DNA from: Hadesarchaea archaeon | GTDB taxonomy: Archaea > Hadarchaeota > Hadarchaeia > Hadarchaeales > Hadarchaeaceae | NCBI GenBank assembly: GCA_030601675.1 | Contig: JAUWBN010000013.1 | Coordinates: 1 to 36,524, forward strand | Length of the DNA: 36,524 nt | Reading direction: 5' to 3' | In this document: positions 1-6,651 of the stretch, piece after piece | Layout of the letters: the number at the start of each line of letters is the position of its first letter | Numbering within the stretch: the first letter of the stretch is position 1 | The notes under the pieces: model-generated | What the model was told of the DNA's origin: nothing | Database searches by the model: none | The model's input: only the letters and a program-made list of their open reading frames with translations | Made by a program: the position numbers and the translations under genes

Positions 1-69
1 CTGTTAAAAGTGAAGAAAAGCATTGATTGGGCTTACAAGATAAGAAACGAAAGTGAGCAAAAGTGCTGA
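1..69 (+). CDS. Possible 3' end of a gene entering from the left (partial)
   Basis: Frame 1 is open from the first base to a TGA at 67-69 and would encode 22 residues ending in IRNESEQKC. The other two plus-strand frames hit stops almost at once. There is no start codon context because the window begins here. The tail is lysine-rich and has no recognisable motif. It could equally be chance in AT-rich DNA, so this is only a possibility that should be checked against the neighbouring sequence. Confidence 0.2.
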   Translation: MLKVKKSIDWAYKIRNESEQKC

Positions 70-530
70 AATAAAAACAGTTAGCCAAGATCTTAACTGT
101 CCAGTTTCGATAAAAACGTATCCAAATCGAATAAAATGGAAAGTGCAATTTTGCTGATTTGATATAAATTTGAATTTTTAGAGAGACCAAAAACACGCGA
201 AAAATCCCGATTTTAATCGAATTTTGCAATTCGCATGAAACTTATGTGATATTATCGTCATTTGATAAAACCATTTTTAAAAGTCATAAAAAGTGTCCAC
301 ATTGAGGGCTTTTGCTATCTTTTGATCCACAACTCTTTTTGATACAGTTTTCTTGCTCTTTTTTAATTTTTCAAGTCAGCTTCATGGATTTCAGGGAATA
401 ATAGGGTGAAATTTCCAAAAAGGAGCCTTAATCGGCCTCCTTTTTTAGCCAGCAGTTGGAATTGAAAAATCGATTTTACAAAAAATTGGCATTTTTTGGA
501 AGGGGGGCAGCAAAATCCCTTTCCAAAAGC
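70..530. other. AT-rich stretch without a convincing gene
   Basis: This stretch is visibly much richer in A and T than the rest of the window and holds no ORF of useful length on either strand. It contains an inverted repeat with 7-base arms, ACAGTTA at 77-83 and TAACTGT at 94-100. On the minus strand this is followed by a T-rich run, so it could terminate a leftward transcript. A second small palindrome (CGAATT/AATTCG) sits at 218-233. A bidirectional terminator-like hairpin lies at 418-446. I see no tRNA, CRISPR repeat or obvious origin-binding repeat. It may be an intergenic regulatory or foreign segment. Confidence 0.5.
418..446. terminator. Intrinsic terminator-like hairpin
   Basis: AGGAG-CC at 421-427 pairs with GG-C-CTCC(T) at 434-441 around a TTAATC loop, with one bulged C. 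The hairpin is followed by six T on the plus strand and preceded by a run of A, so it could act in both directions. No gene with a clear end lies immediately to the left. Confidence 0.5.
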
Positions 531-543
531 TATTTATATATTA
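531..543 (+). promoter_or_regulatory. Archaeal TATA box
   Basis: TATTTATATATTA is a strong archaeal TATA element. With the usual spacing of about 25 bases, transcription would start near 560-565, upstream of the repeat-bearing unit at 600-810. Confidence 0.5.
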
Positions 544-599
544 CTTTCGGTGACCTCTCTCCCCCAAAGTCGCTTAAATACTCCTCCAAACCTCTCAAG

Positions 600-810
600 C
601 GGAGGGTGAAAATTTGGTTGAAATAGCCAATGTTGGAAACTCGTCCTCATCAAAAAAAGAAAATGTGCACAAGAGCCCAACCCAGCCGTCAACCATTAAC
701 CTGTGTGACCTGGGAGACTTGAATAATTTTTGGCCCGGACGAGGGGCAGGGAGCCCAACCCAGCCGTCAGCCACCCCGTGGGTGGTAACTGGGGCGTGCC
801 TATAAAGCCG
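600..810 (+). other. Repeat-bearing transcribed unit: candidate structured RNA, or a doubtful 63-codon ORF
   Basis: The 19-base sequence GAGCCCAACCCAGCCGTCA occurs exactly at 673-691 and again at 751-769. In each copy the embedded CCCAG (681-685 and 759-763) can pair with a CTGGG about 29-30 bases downstream (710-714 and 789-793). This gives two tandem stem-loops, and the second encloses a CCACCC/GGGTGG hairpin. An open frame runs over the unit from a TTG at 614, five bases after a GGAGGGTG-like ribosome site, to 805, and both repeats encode SPTQPS in phase. The peptide is low in complexity and matches nothing I recognise. Identity at third codon positions favours a nucleic-acid-level repeat. 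I cannot assign an RNA family. Confidence 0.35.
673..769 (+). repeat. Exact 19-bp direct repeat, two copies 78 bp apart
   Basis: The copies are GAGCCCAACCCAGCCGTCA at 673-691 and 751-769. Flanking bases differ, so the identity is confined to the repeat. Both are followed at nearly the same distance by CTGGG, which can pair with the internal CCCAG. Confidence 0.85.
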
Positions 811-829
811 AAAAAAGACCTTAAAGGTC
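811..829 (-). terminator. Terminator of the 33-codon ORF
   Basis: The palindrome GACCTT-A-AAGGTC at 817-829 is followed, on the minus strand, by six T (complement of 811-816). It overlaps the stop codon of the small minus-strand ORF at 821-922 and is placed as its transcription terminator would be. Confidence 0.45.
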
Positions 830-922
830 GTAATTCAGCCACTCCTCCTCGCTCGGCCAGAGTGGGGCGTCCTTGTTATCTCGCACGAAGCTGTCCGATA
901 ATGGTGTGAGGATGGTCCTCAT
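821..922 (-). CDS. Small hypothetical protein (33 aa)
   Basis: An ATG at 922-920 opens a 33-residue frame that starts MRTILTPLSDS, ends WPSEEEWLNYDL and stops with TAA. The composition (acidic, with two Trp near the C-terminus) looks like a real protein tail rather than random translation. A TATA-like CTTTATAAG lies at 938-946, about 20 bases upstream of the ATG, which would imply a leaderless transcript. That spacing is slightly short for archaea. A hairpin plus T-run at 811-829 closes the unit. I recognise no family. It could be a genuine short gene or the surviving C-terminus of a decayed larger one; the frame is closed by a stop about 11 codons upstream of the ATG. Confidence 0.4.
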   Translation of the reverse strand: MRTILTPLSDSFVRDNKDAPLWPSEEEWLNYDL

Positions 923-1007
923 ATCAGTGCGGAGGTTCTTTATAAGGGAGAAAAATTACCCAATAACAAAATTTTAAGCGCGAGTTGCGATACCAAGTTG
1001 GTAAATT

Positions 1008-1361
1008 ATGAGGAAAATCAAGATGGTGTGCCGCGACTTTGAGGTCGAGGCTGAGCTACTGGAAAAGCTGTGCCCCAATACCTGCGACGCAATTTGGAAA
1101 GCTTTGCCGTTCGATGCAGAAGTAGAAATCTGGAAGGAGGAGGTTTACTTCGAGATTTCGGTAAAGGTTGAACCAGAAAACCCAACGCCCAAAACTCAAG
1201 CGGGTGATGTCTCCTACTGGCCTCAGGGGCCGGGCTTCTGCATCTTCTTCGGCCGCTCGCAACCCGTCAGCCCCGTGAACACCTTCGCTCGAATAAAAAG
1301 TGGTGTTGAAAAATTCAGGGTCGCTCGGACGGGGGATCGAATAACCGTGCGCCGAGCTTAA
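1008..1361 (+). CDS. Cyclophilin-like fold protein (COG2164/DUF369 type)
   Basis: The 117-residue product has the layout of the small archaeal and bacterial cyclophilin-like proteins of COG2164. It has an N-terminal strand-rich part, then AGDVSYWPQGPGFCIFFGR at about residues 65-83, and a C-terminal NTFARIKSGVE segment. The 'GD-x-Y-W-P-x-G-x-x-x-x-I-F-F-G' pattern is the family's signature. The fold resembles peptidyl-prolyl isomerases, but a biochemical role is not established. The ATG at 1008 is preceded by AT-rich DNA; an in-frame ATG at 1023 is an alternative. The gene converges on the Trm5 gene and their stop codons overlap by a few bases. Confidence 0.75.
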   Translation: MRKIKMVCRDFEVEAELLEKLCPNTCDAIWKALPFDAEVEIWKEEVYFEISVKVEPENPTPKTQAGDVSYWPQGPGFCIFFGRSQPVSPVNTFARIKSGVEKFRVARTGDRITVRRA

Positions 1362-2197
1362 GATATTTTCAAGTCGAGCACTACGTGGTAGACTCGAGTA
1401 GCGTAGGAGCGAATCGCCCTGCTCTCGAGCAACTCCACCTTTCTCCCCTTCGCAGCCGCGGCAGCGCGAGCAAACTTGAGTGAGGGAGCAAAAAGCTCAA
1501 GCTCCTCTCCGAAATCGTAGAAGTGCACCACGCCTCCCTCGGGCTTCAGCGCGAGCAATGCGACATCGAAGAACTCGCGTGCTAGCTCTGGCAGAGGCAT
1601 GAGCACGCGGTCCGCCTTCCCCTTCAGGCGGGATTCAATCACCTCTCGCGCGTCTCCCAAAATCGGCACCACCCTATCACCGACCTTGTTGATGCGGATG
1701 TTCTCCTGCATGTAGTCGAATGCCGCCGGGTTCTTGTCGATTGAGTAAACCCGCGAAGCTTGGCCGTGCTTGGCTATGACAACCGAGTAGCACCCCGCAC
1801 CAGCGAACAAGTTTGTCACCGTTTCACCGGGTTTAACCAGCTGGGCGATGCGAAGACGTTCATGAGCCAGCCGAGGTGAGAAATACACCTTAGCAAGGTC
1901 GACCTTGAAGCTACATCCACTCTCGTGATACGTTGTTTCAGTTTCGGGCTCGCCTGCTATGAGCTCTAACTCACGCGTCCGAAACTCGCCCCTCACCGCG
2001 CTCGTCTGGCGGAGGACCGTTCGGACGTGGCGGTGAACCTGCATCAGGGCCTCGCCGATGAGGTGTTTTTTGGGGAGAAGCCCGTCAGGTAGCTTGACCA
2101 CCGCGATATTTCCAATGACGTCGAATGCGCGCCCTAGCTGCTTGAGCTCCTCGTCCGACAGTTGCCCCTTTAACGCCTCGCGCAGATTTTTCGGCAT
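1358..2197 (-). CDS. trm5: tRNA (guanine-37-N1)-methyltransferase, Trm5b-like
   Basis: This enzyme methylates N1 of G37 next to the anticodon using S-adenosylmethionine, which prevents +1 frameshifting. The N-terminal segment contains LGRAFDVIGNIAVVKLP, typical of Trm5/Taw2. It is followed by FKVDLAKVYFSPRLAHER, the SAM-binding motif NLFAGAGCYS and the acidic SIDKNPAAFDY. The catalytic-loop motif RVLMPLPE corresponds to the MPLP/NLP motif of Trm5 rather than the Taw2 version. I chose ATG 2197 because GGGAG lies five bases upstream and the product then starts like other family members. A TTG at 2230 would add 11 residues. It lies just downstream of the ABC exporter genes on the same strand, so co-transcription is likely. 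Confidence 0.8.
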   Translation of the reverse strand: MPKNLREALKGQLSDEELKQLGRAFDVIGNIAVVKLPDGLLPKKHLIGEALMQVHRHVRTVLRQTSAVRGEFRTRELELIAGEPETETTYHESGCSFKVDLAKVYFSPRLAHERLRIAQLVKPGETVTNLFAGAGCYSVVIAKHGQASRVYSIDKNPAAFDYMQENIRINKVGDRVVPILGDAREVIESRLKGKADRVLMPLPELAREFFDVALLALKPEGGVVHFYDFGEELELFAPSLKFARAAAAAKGRKVELLESRAIRSYATRVYHVVLDLKIS

Positions 2198-2243
2198 GCT
2201 TACTCCCAAAACAATTTCGTGCCGAAGCAAAAGGTTTTAGGGG

Positions 2244-3044
2244 CTATAGCATTTCCCTGCGCTTCACCAGCCAGATGCTTAGGATGAAGGGGACGATAAA
2301 GTATCCTAACATTACAAAAAAGCTTGTGATAGGATTCGGGTTCCTCTCCATCCCGCCCCCGGGCATCGCCCCACCGAACGCCGCAAAAGAAATCCCATAC
2401 ACACTAGCAATCGAATCGCCCGCATATCCGTGCATGAACCACGGTTCAATGTTTGCAAATATCAAACTGATTTCGATGACACCAAAAACTAGCATTATTG
2501 TTAAAAGTGTGGCTATCGTGGCACCCATGCTTCCCTTGAGCACTGAGCTGTAGAGAAATGCTATACCTAGCACGCTGTTCGCATAAACCAATGCGAGGAC
2601 AAGCGAACCAAATACCTCGATTGGTAACTGTTGATATATCCCGACTAACGCTATCATCGTGGCGACGTAGGCCAAAATGACAATAAGGGCTGTGACAGTA
2701 AGGCATGCGATATATTTCCCGATGACAAGGGTGCTTCGCTTTACCGGATTTGGGAAAAGGATGTAACCAGTTTTATGTTCGAATTCTGAAGCGATGGAGT
2801 CACCGGCGAAGAACACGGCTGCAAAAATTGGTATGGTTGCACCTGCCGACGTTACGAATAACGCAAAAAATTCAGGGGAATCGGAGATTGGTAACTTCCC
2901 AGGGATATCCAACCCTTTGTAGAGCGCTATGACTAAAATCACGGCGAGGAGGGTAAGCACCAAAGCTCCGTAAAATCTCTTCCTCCGGAACTGCTTCAGC
3001 AACTCGTATTTCGTCACTATCTTCAGCTTTTCGAACTCGCTCAA
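2244..3044 (-). CDS. ABC-2 type transporter permease
   Basis: The 266-residue integral membrane protein begins with a cytoplasmic stretch (EKLKIVTKYELLKQFRRKRF), then a first transmembrane helix. About five more hydrophobic helices follow, with a sizeable outside loop after helix one. The tail SIWLVKRREML is the usual end of ABC-2 permeases. The segment GDSIASEFEHKTGYILFPNPVKRSTLVIGKY fits the family's conserved coupling region. Its ATG overlaps the stop of the upstream ATPase gene by four bases, so the two subunits are translationally coupled. The substrate cannot be told from sequence; such pairs export lipids, antibiotics or ions. Confidence 0.85.
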   Translation of the reverse strand: MSEFEKLKIVTKYELLKQFRRKRFYGALVLTLLAVILVIALYKGLDIPGKLPISDSPEFFALFVTSAGATIPIFAAVFFAGDSIASEFEHKTGYILFPNPVKRSTLVIGKYIACLTVTALIVILAYVATMIALVGIYQQLPIEVFGSLVLALVYANSVLGIAFLYSSVLKGSMGATIATLLTIMLVFGVIEISLIFANIEPWFMHGYAGDSIASVYGISFAAFGGAMPGGGMERNPNPITSFFVMLGYFIVPFILSIWLVKRREML

Positions 3045-3766
3045 ATGGTCGCCTCCGTGAGCTTGAGGTAAACACCCTCCAATGACGTTCGATACTTACG
3101 TTTCAGGCGAGGGATACTGTCATAGACGAGCAAGTGACCGTGATCGATCAGCGCCACTTTGTCGCACACTTGAACGACTTCTGTAATGAGGTGTGAGGAC
3201 AAGAAGACCGTTTTCTCTTTTCTCGCCTTCTTTAGGATTTCCCGCACCTCCATCATGCCCCTGGGATCAAGGCCTAACGCTGGCTCGTCAAGGATCAAGA
3301 TCGGCGGATCGTGGAGCAAGGCCTGCGCAAGGGCTAGGCGCTGTTTCATCCCGCGCGAGAATTTTTCTATTTTGACTTTGGCCCATTCTTCAAGCCTGAC
3401 AAGTTTGATGACCTCCTCTATCCTACTTTTCAACTCCCGCCCGCTCATTTCCCGGAGTCTCCCCAAGTAGCTAAGGGTTTCCACGGGGGTTAGGAAGGGA
3501 TAAAATTCAGGTGTCTCCAAGATGGTCCCCACCATCGAAATCGCTCGTTCGCGCTCTTCCATGACGTTGACGCCGTTGATGTAGGCCGTACCCGCGGATG
3601 GGCGAAGGAGCCCGCATAGGAGCTTGAGGGTGGTGGTCTTTCCCGCGCCATTAGGGCCGAGAAGTGCAACGTCCTCATTCTTCTTAATTTTCAGCGAGAG
3701 TTTGTCGAGGGCTAGGAAGCCGTCGTAGTACTTGCTCAGCCCCTCGATGACGATGGATTCGCGCAT
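3041..3766 (-). CDS. ABC transporter ATP-binding protein
   Basis: This is the ATPase subunit of the exporter completed by the permease at 2244-3044. It shows Walker A GPNGAGKTT, Q-loop region GTILETPEFYPFLT, a degenerate signature FSRGMKQR, Walker B ILILDEPALGLDP, and the switch histidine in FLSSHLITE. The length fits DrrA/CcmA/NatA-type ATPases. The frame is open to an ATG at 3790. I prefer ATG 3766 (MRESIVIEGLSKYY), because an AT-rich TATA-like element lies over the 3790 start and would place transcription near 3766. Four-base overlap with the permease marks an operon. Confidence 0.88.
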   Translation of the reverse strand: MRESIVIEGLSKYYDGFLALDKLSLKIKKNEDVALLGPNGAGKTTTLKLLCGLLRPSAGTAYINGVNVMEERERAISMVGTILETPEFYPFLTPVETLSYLGRLREMSGRELKSRIEEVIKLVRLEEWAKVKIEKFSRGMKQRLALAQALLHDPPILILDEPALGLDPRGMMEVREILKKARKEKTVFLSSHLITEVVQVCDKVALIDHGHLLVYDSIPRLKRKYRTSLEGVYLKLTEATI

Positions 3767-3881
3767 GGTTAGCAATTTGGTTATGTACATAAAAATATTC
3801 TGAAAAATTTGGTTGACCGATGTGGCGCGAAATCTGGCAAGCGCCGAAGGCTAGCGAAAGGCTAAAACGTCGTCGCGGATT

Positions 3882-4919
3882 ATGACAAATAGTGGTCAAA
3901 TGGTCGAGCTCTATGGCCGTGATCTGATAACGACGCAGGAGTGGTCGCGCGAGGAACTCGACGCGACGTTCGAGCTCGCGAAGGATTTGAAGCGCAAATA
4001 CTACGCGCGCCAGCTTCAGCCCCTCCTCAAGGACAAGACGTTTTTCATGCTCTTCTACAATACTTCCACCCGCACCCGCGCATCGTTCGAGGCGGCGATG
4101 ACAGCTCTGGGGGGCCATGCGCAGTTCGTGGATGTCACCACGACAAGGGCTGGCGAGGGGGAGCTGCCGAAGGATATGGCACGAATGTACGAGCGCTATG
4201 GGCATGGCCTCGGCATCCGCATCTTGGAGTCTGCAGTCAACTACGTTTACGGCAGGGGTAATGCGATGATTCGTGAGTACGCGAAACACTGCGAGGTTCC
4301 GGTAATCGATATGGCCGACGATGTCTATCACCCCTGCCAAGGGCTCGCGGACATGCTCACCGTTCAAGAAAAAATTCCGAAGCCCGAGGGGAAGCGCTAC
4401 GTCATCATGTGGGCCTACTCGGACAAGATTCGCTCTTGGGGGAGCGTTCAGGAGGAGGCGCTGATAATGAGCCGCTACGGGATCGATGTTTCGGTCGCGG
4501 CCCCCAAGGGGTTCGAGCTCGACCCGAAAATCATGGACCTCTGCCGCAAGAACGCGAAGGGGAGCGGTGCGGACTTCGAGGTCACCGATGAGCTCAAGGG
4601 TGCACTCAAGGGTGCCCACATCGTCTTCCCCCGGAGCTGGGCGTCCCACGCGTGCGTGATGCAGGGGATGAACAAGTTCGGCAAGGCAAACGAGGTCAAG
4701 CTGCATGAGAAGTATAAGAAATGGATTTTGACGCAGGAATTGGTCGACCTGATGGACCCGAAGTCGATCATCATGCACGTGCTGCCGGTGTTCAGGGGGC
4801 AGGAGGCGACCGATGAGGTCATGGACGGGCCCCACTCGATGATCTACGACCAGGCGGAGAACCGGCTGCACGCTCAGATGGCGGCGCTGGCGCTGACGAT
4901 GGGCGAGCAACCGAGATAG
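3882..4919 (+). CDS. Aspartate/ornithine carbamoyltransferase superfamily protein of atypical substrate specificity
   Basis: Such enzymes transfer a carbamoyl group from carbamoyl phosphate to an amino group. The carbamoyl-phosphate site is intact: STRTR at about 62-66 and HPCQ at 150-153. The second-substrate site is unusual. The ornithine-specific DxxxSMG loop is absent, replaced by the region FPRSWASHACVMQG. The HCLP motif reads HVLPVFRG, losing the cysteine that contacts ornithine. Segments WAYSDKIRSW and AHIVFPRSWA resemble the YgeW and N-acetyl/succinyl-ornithine (knotted) branch, while DQAENRLHAQMA at the C-terminus is ornithine-carbamoyltransferase-like. I therefore do not call it argF. 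No arginine genes are nearby. The ATG at 3882 has no clear ribosome site; ATG 3900 is an alternative. Confidence 0.75.
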   Translation: MTNSGQMVELYGRDLITTQEWSREELDATFELAKDLKRKYYARQLQPLLKDKTFFMLFYNTSTRTRASFEAAMTALGGHAQFVDVTTTRAGEGELPKDMARMYERYGHGLGIRILESAVNYVYGRGNAMIREYAKHCEVPVIDMADDVYHPCQGLADMLTVQEKIPKPEGKRYVIMWAYSDKIRSWGSVQEEALIMSRYGIDVSVAAPKGFELDPKIMDLCRKNAKGSGADFEVTDELKGALKGAHIVFPRSWASHACVMQGMNKFGKANEVKLHEKYKKWILTQELVDLMDPKSIIMHVLPVFRGQEATDEVMDGPHSMIYDQAENRLHAQMAALALTMGEQPR

Positions 4920-4927
4920 CGGAGCAG

Positions 4928-5005
4928 ATGCAAAAGAGTGGAGGGATTGAATCGATCGAGGTGGTGAGGCTCTCTGATGTCCTCAAGGGGCACTTCCCGC
5001 TCTAA
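4928..5005 (+). CDS. Possible 25-aa peptide between carbamoyltransferase and surface protein
   Basis: An ATG at 4928 follows GGAGC closely and opens 25 codons ending in TAA at 5003-5005 (product ends VRLSDVLKGHFPL). The stop directly abuts the perfect GGAGGTGA ribosome site of the next gene, an arrangement typical of coupled operon genes. No family is recognised. It overlaps the longest reading of the downstream gene, so if it is real that gene probably starts after 5005. Weak evidence. Confidence 0.25.
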   Translation: MQKSGGIESIEVVRLSDVLKGHFPL

Positions 5006-6638
5006 GGAGGTGACAGGCATACGAAGATCGCGCTTCGTCGTCGGCATGCTCTTGGCCCTAGCGCTGCTTCTAATCATTAATTTATCTGCGTCTGCGCAGC
5101 CGGGCCAGCCGACACTCGTCTCACCAGATGACAACGAGAACATGAATGACAATACACCCCTTATGGATTGGGGGGACGTTACTGGAGCGGACAATTATCA
5201 CATACAAATCGACAACGACAGCGATTATTCCTCACCCAACGTGGATAACGATAACGTGGGGAGTGTAAGCCAATATACGGTTCCGGACGAGAACGCGCTA
5301 CCCGATGGAGTATACTATTGGCACGTTCGGGCGGAGAATACTGACGGCCTAGGCTCTTGGTCCGAGAACTGGATTTTCAGGGTCGATACCCTCATGCCAC
5401 AACTTCTCTCTCCGGCTGATGGCAAGAATACGAATGACAATACTCCAACCTTCAGTTGGGAGAACAAAGTTGTGGCCGACAACTGGGAGATATGGATCGA
5501 CAACAAGGCTGACTGGTCGACCACGATCGTTGACAACAGCACCGAGAACACATACACTCCCGCGACCGGGCTCGCTGACAACGTGTATTACTGGCGCGTT
5601 CGTGGGTATCAGGGGGCGGACGTAAGTATATTCTCTTCCGTCCGATCCTTCCGCGTTGACACCGTGGCGCCTCCAGCGCCTTCACTCACCTCACCGGATA
5701 ACAACGAGAACATAAACGAGAATGCCCCAAATCTTACTTGGGAGAACCTCGACTCAATTGAGAACACCACGCCTGTCCGTTATTACGTTGCGGTGAGCGA
5801 CAATTCTGAGTTCCCATATGAAAACGATAACTCTGGTGGCTGGATCCTAGGCCATAACTACCAGCTCACGACCGAGCTCGCTGAGGGTGTGTGGTACTGG
5901 AGAGTTCAGGCGAAGGACAACGCTGGCAACGTCGGGGACAACTCGCAGCGCTCCTTCCGAGTCGATGTCACGGCGCCCACGATCTCGGTGTTAACGGAGT
6001 TGAACGTCAGTCAGAACTCAATCACAATCGAATGGACCACCGATGAGCCTGCCGACAGCGTCGTGGAGTACGGGACGACTACCACTTATGAGTTGCCCCC
6101 CCAATCGGACAACTCTCTAGTCACGAACCACTCCATAACTTTGACAAATCTGTTGGCGGGCACGACTTATCACTACAGGGTGAAGTCAGGCGATGCGACG
6201 AAAAATACTGAGGTTTCAGGCGACGAAGAGTTCACCACCTCCCCTTTGATGCTGGCCCCCTTATCCCCATACCTCGTCTTTCTGGCGGGAGTCGCTACGT
6301 CCTTGGCAGCGGTTGGAGCGTTTTTAAAAATTAAATCGACGAGGAAGCCCAAAGAAAAAATATCTAAAAAAGTGGAGCTTCCCCCAACACTCCCTAAGGA
6401 GGATGTTAAAAAAATATTGGGGATGCTGACAGCTCACGAGAAAAAAATCGTAGAGGAACTAATCAAGAAAGACGACTTGACCCAGAAGGCGTTATGTGAC
6501 AAAACGGGCATCTCCAAGGCGACCATGTCACGCATCCTGCAAAGGCTCGAGGACAAGGGGATAATCAGTAGGATGGGCTATGGTGTGAGCAAAAGGGTAT
6601 CGCTCACGAAATGGGCGAGGGGATGGAGGGGCAAATAG
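4977..6638 (+). CDS. Membrane-anchored fibronectin-like surface protein with cytoplasmic winged helix
   Basis: The protein begins with a basic stretch and a hydrophobic signal segment (MLLALALLLIINLSASAQ). Three related ~95-residue beta-sandwich repeats follow, each starting with an 'LxSPxDxxNxNDNxPxxxW' phrase and ending in 'YYWRVR...FRVD'. A fourth fibronectin III-like domain (SITIEWTTDEPADSVVEYG) comes next. A transmembrane helix lies at about 427-447, and a cytoplasmic winged helix at about 480-550 (DLTQKALCDKTGISKATMSRILQRLEDKGIIS, MarR/TrmB-like). This is the layout of a one-component surface receptor that carries its own DNA-binding domain. The start is uncertain: ATG 4977 has GGTGAG upstream, GTG 5010 overlaps a perfect GGAGGTGA, and that site is spaced ideally for an ATA at 5019. 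It follows the carbamoyltransferase gene by 57 bases. Confidence 0.8.
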   Translation: MSSRGTSRSKEVTGIRRSRFVVGMLLALALLLIINLSASAQPGQPTLVSPDDNENMNDNTPLMDWGDVTGADNYHIQIDNDSDYSSPNVDNDNVGSVSQYTVPDENALPDGVYYWHVRAENTDGLGSWSENWIFRVDTLMPQLLSPADGKNTNDNTPTFSWENKVVADNWEIWIDNKADWSTTIVDNSTENTYTPATGLADNVYYWRVRGYQGADVSIFSSVRSFRVDTVAPPAPSLTSPDNNENINENAPNLTWENLDSIENTTPVRYYVAVSDNSEFPYENDNSGGWILGHNYQLTTELAEGVWYWRVQAKDNAGNVGDNSQRSFRVDVTAPTISVLTELNVSQNSITIEWTTDEPADSVVEYGTTTTYELPPQSDNSLVTNHSITLTNLLAGTTYHYRVKSGDATKNTEVSGDEEFTTSPLMLAPLSPYLVFLAGVATSLAAVGAFLKIKSTRKPKEKISKKVELPPTLPKEDVKKILGMLTAHEKKIVEELIKKDDLTQKALCDKTGISKATMSRILQRLEDKGIISRMGYGVSKRVSLTKWARGWRGK

Positions 6639-6651
6639 TTTAGGCAGGTTA

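Noticed and set aside
3684-4910. Long minus-strand ORF opposite the carbamoyltransferase
   Set aside because: It is the mirror of a GC-rich gene with clear motifs on the plus strand; its product is rich in His, Arg and Leu and matches no family.
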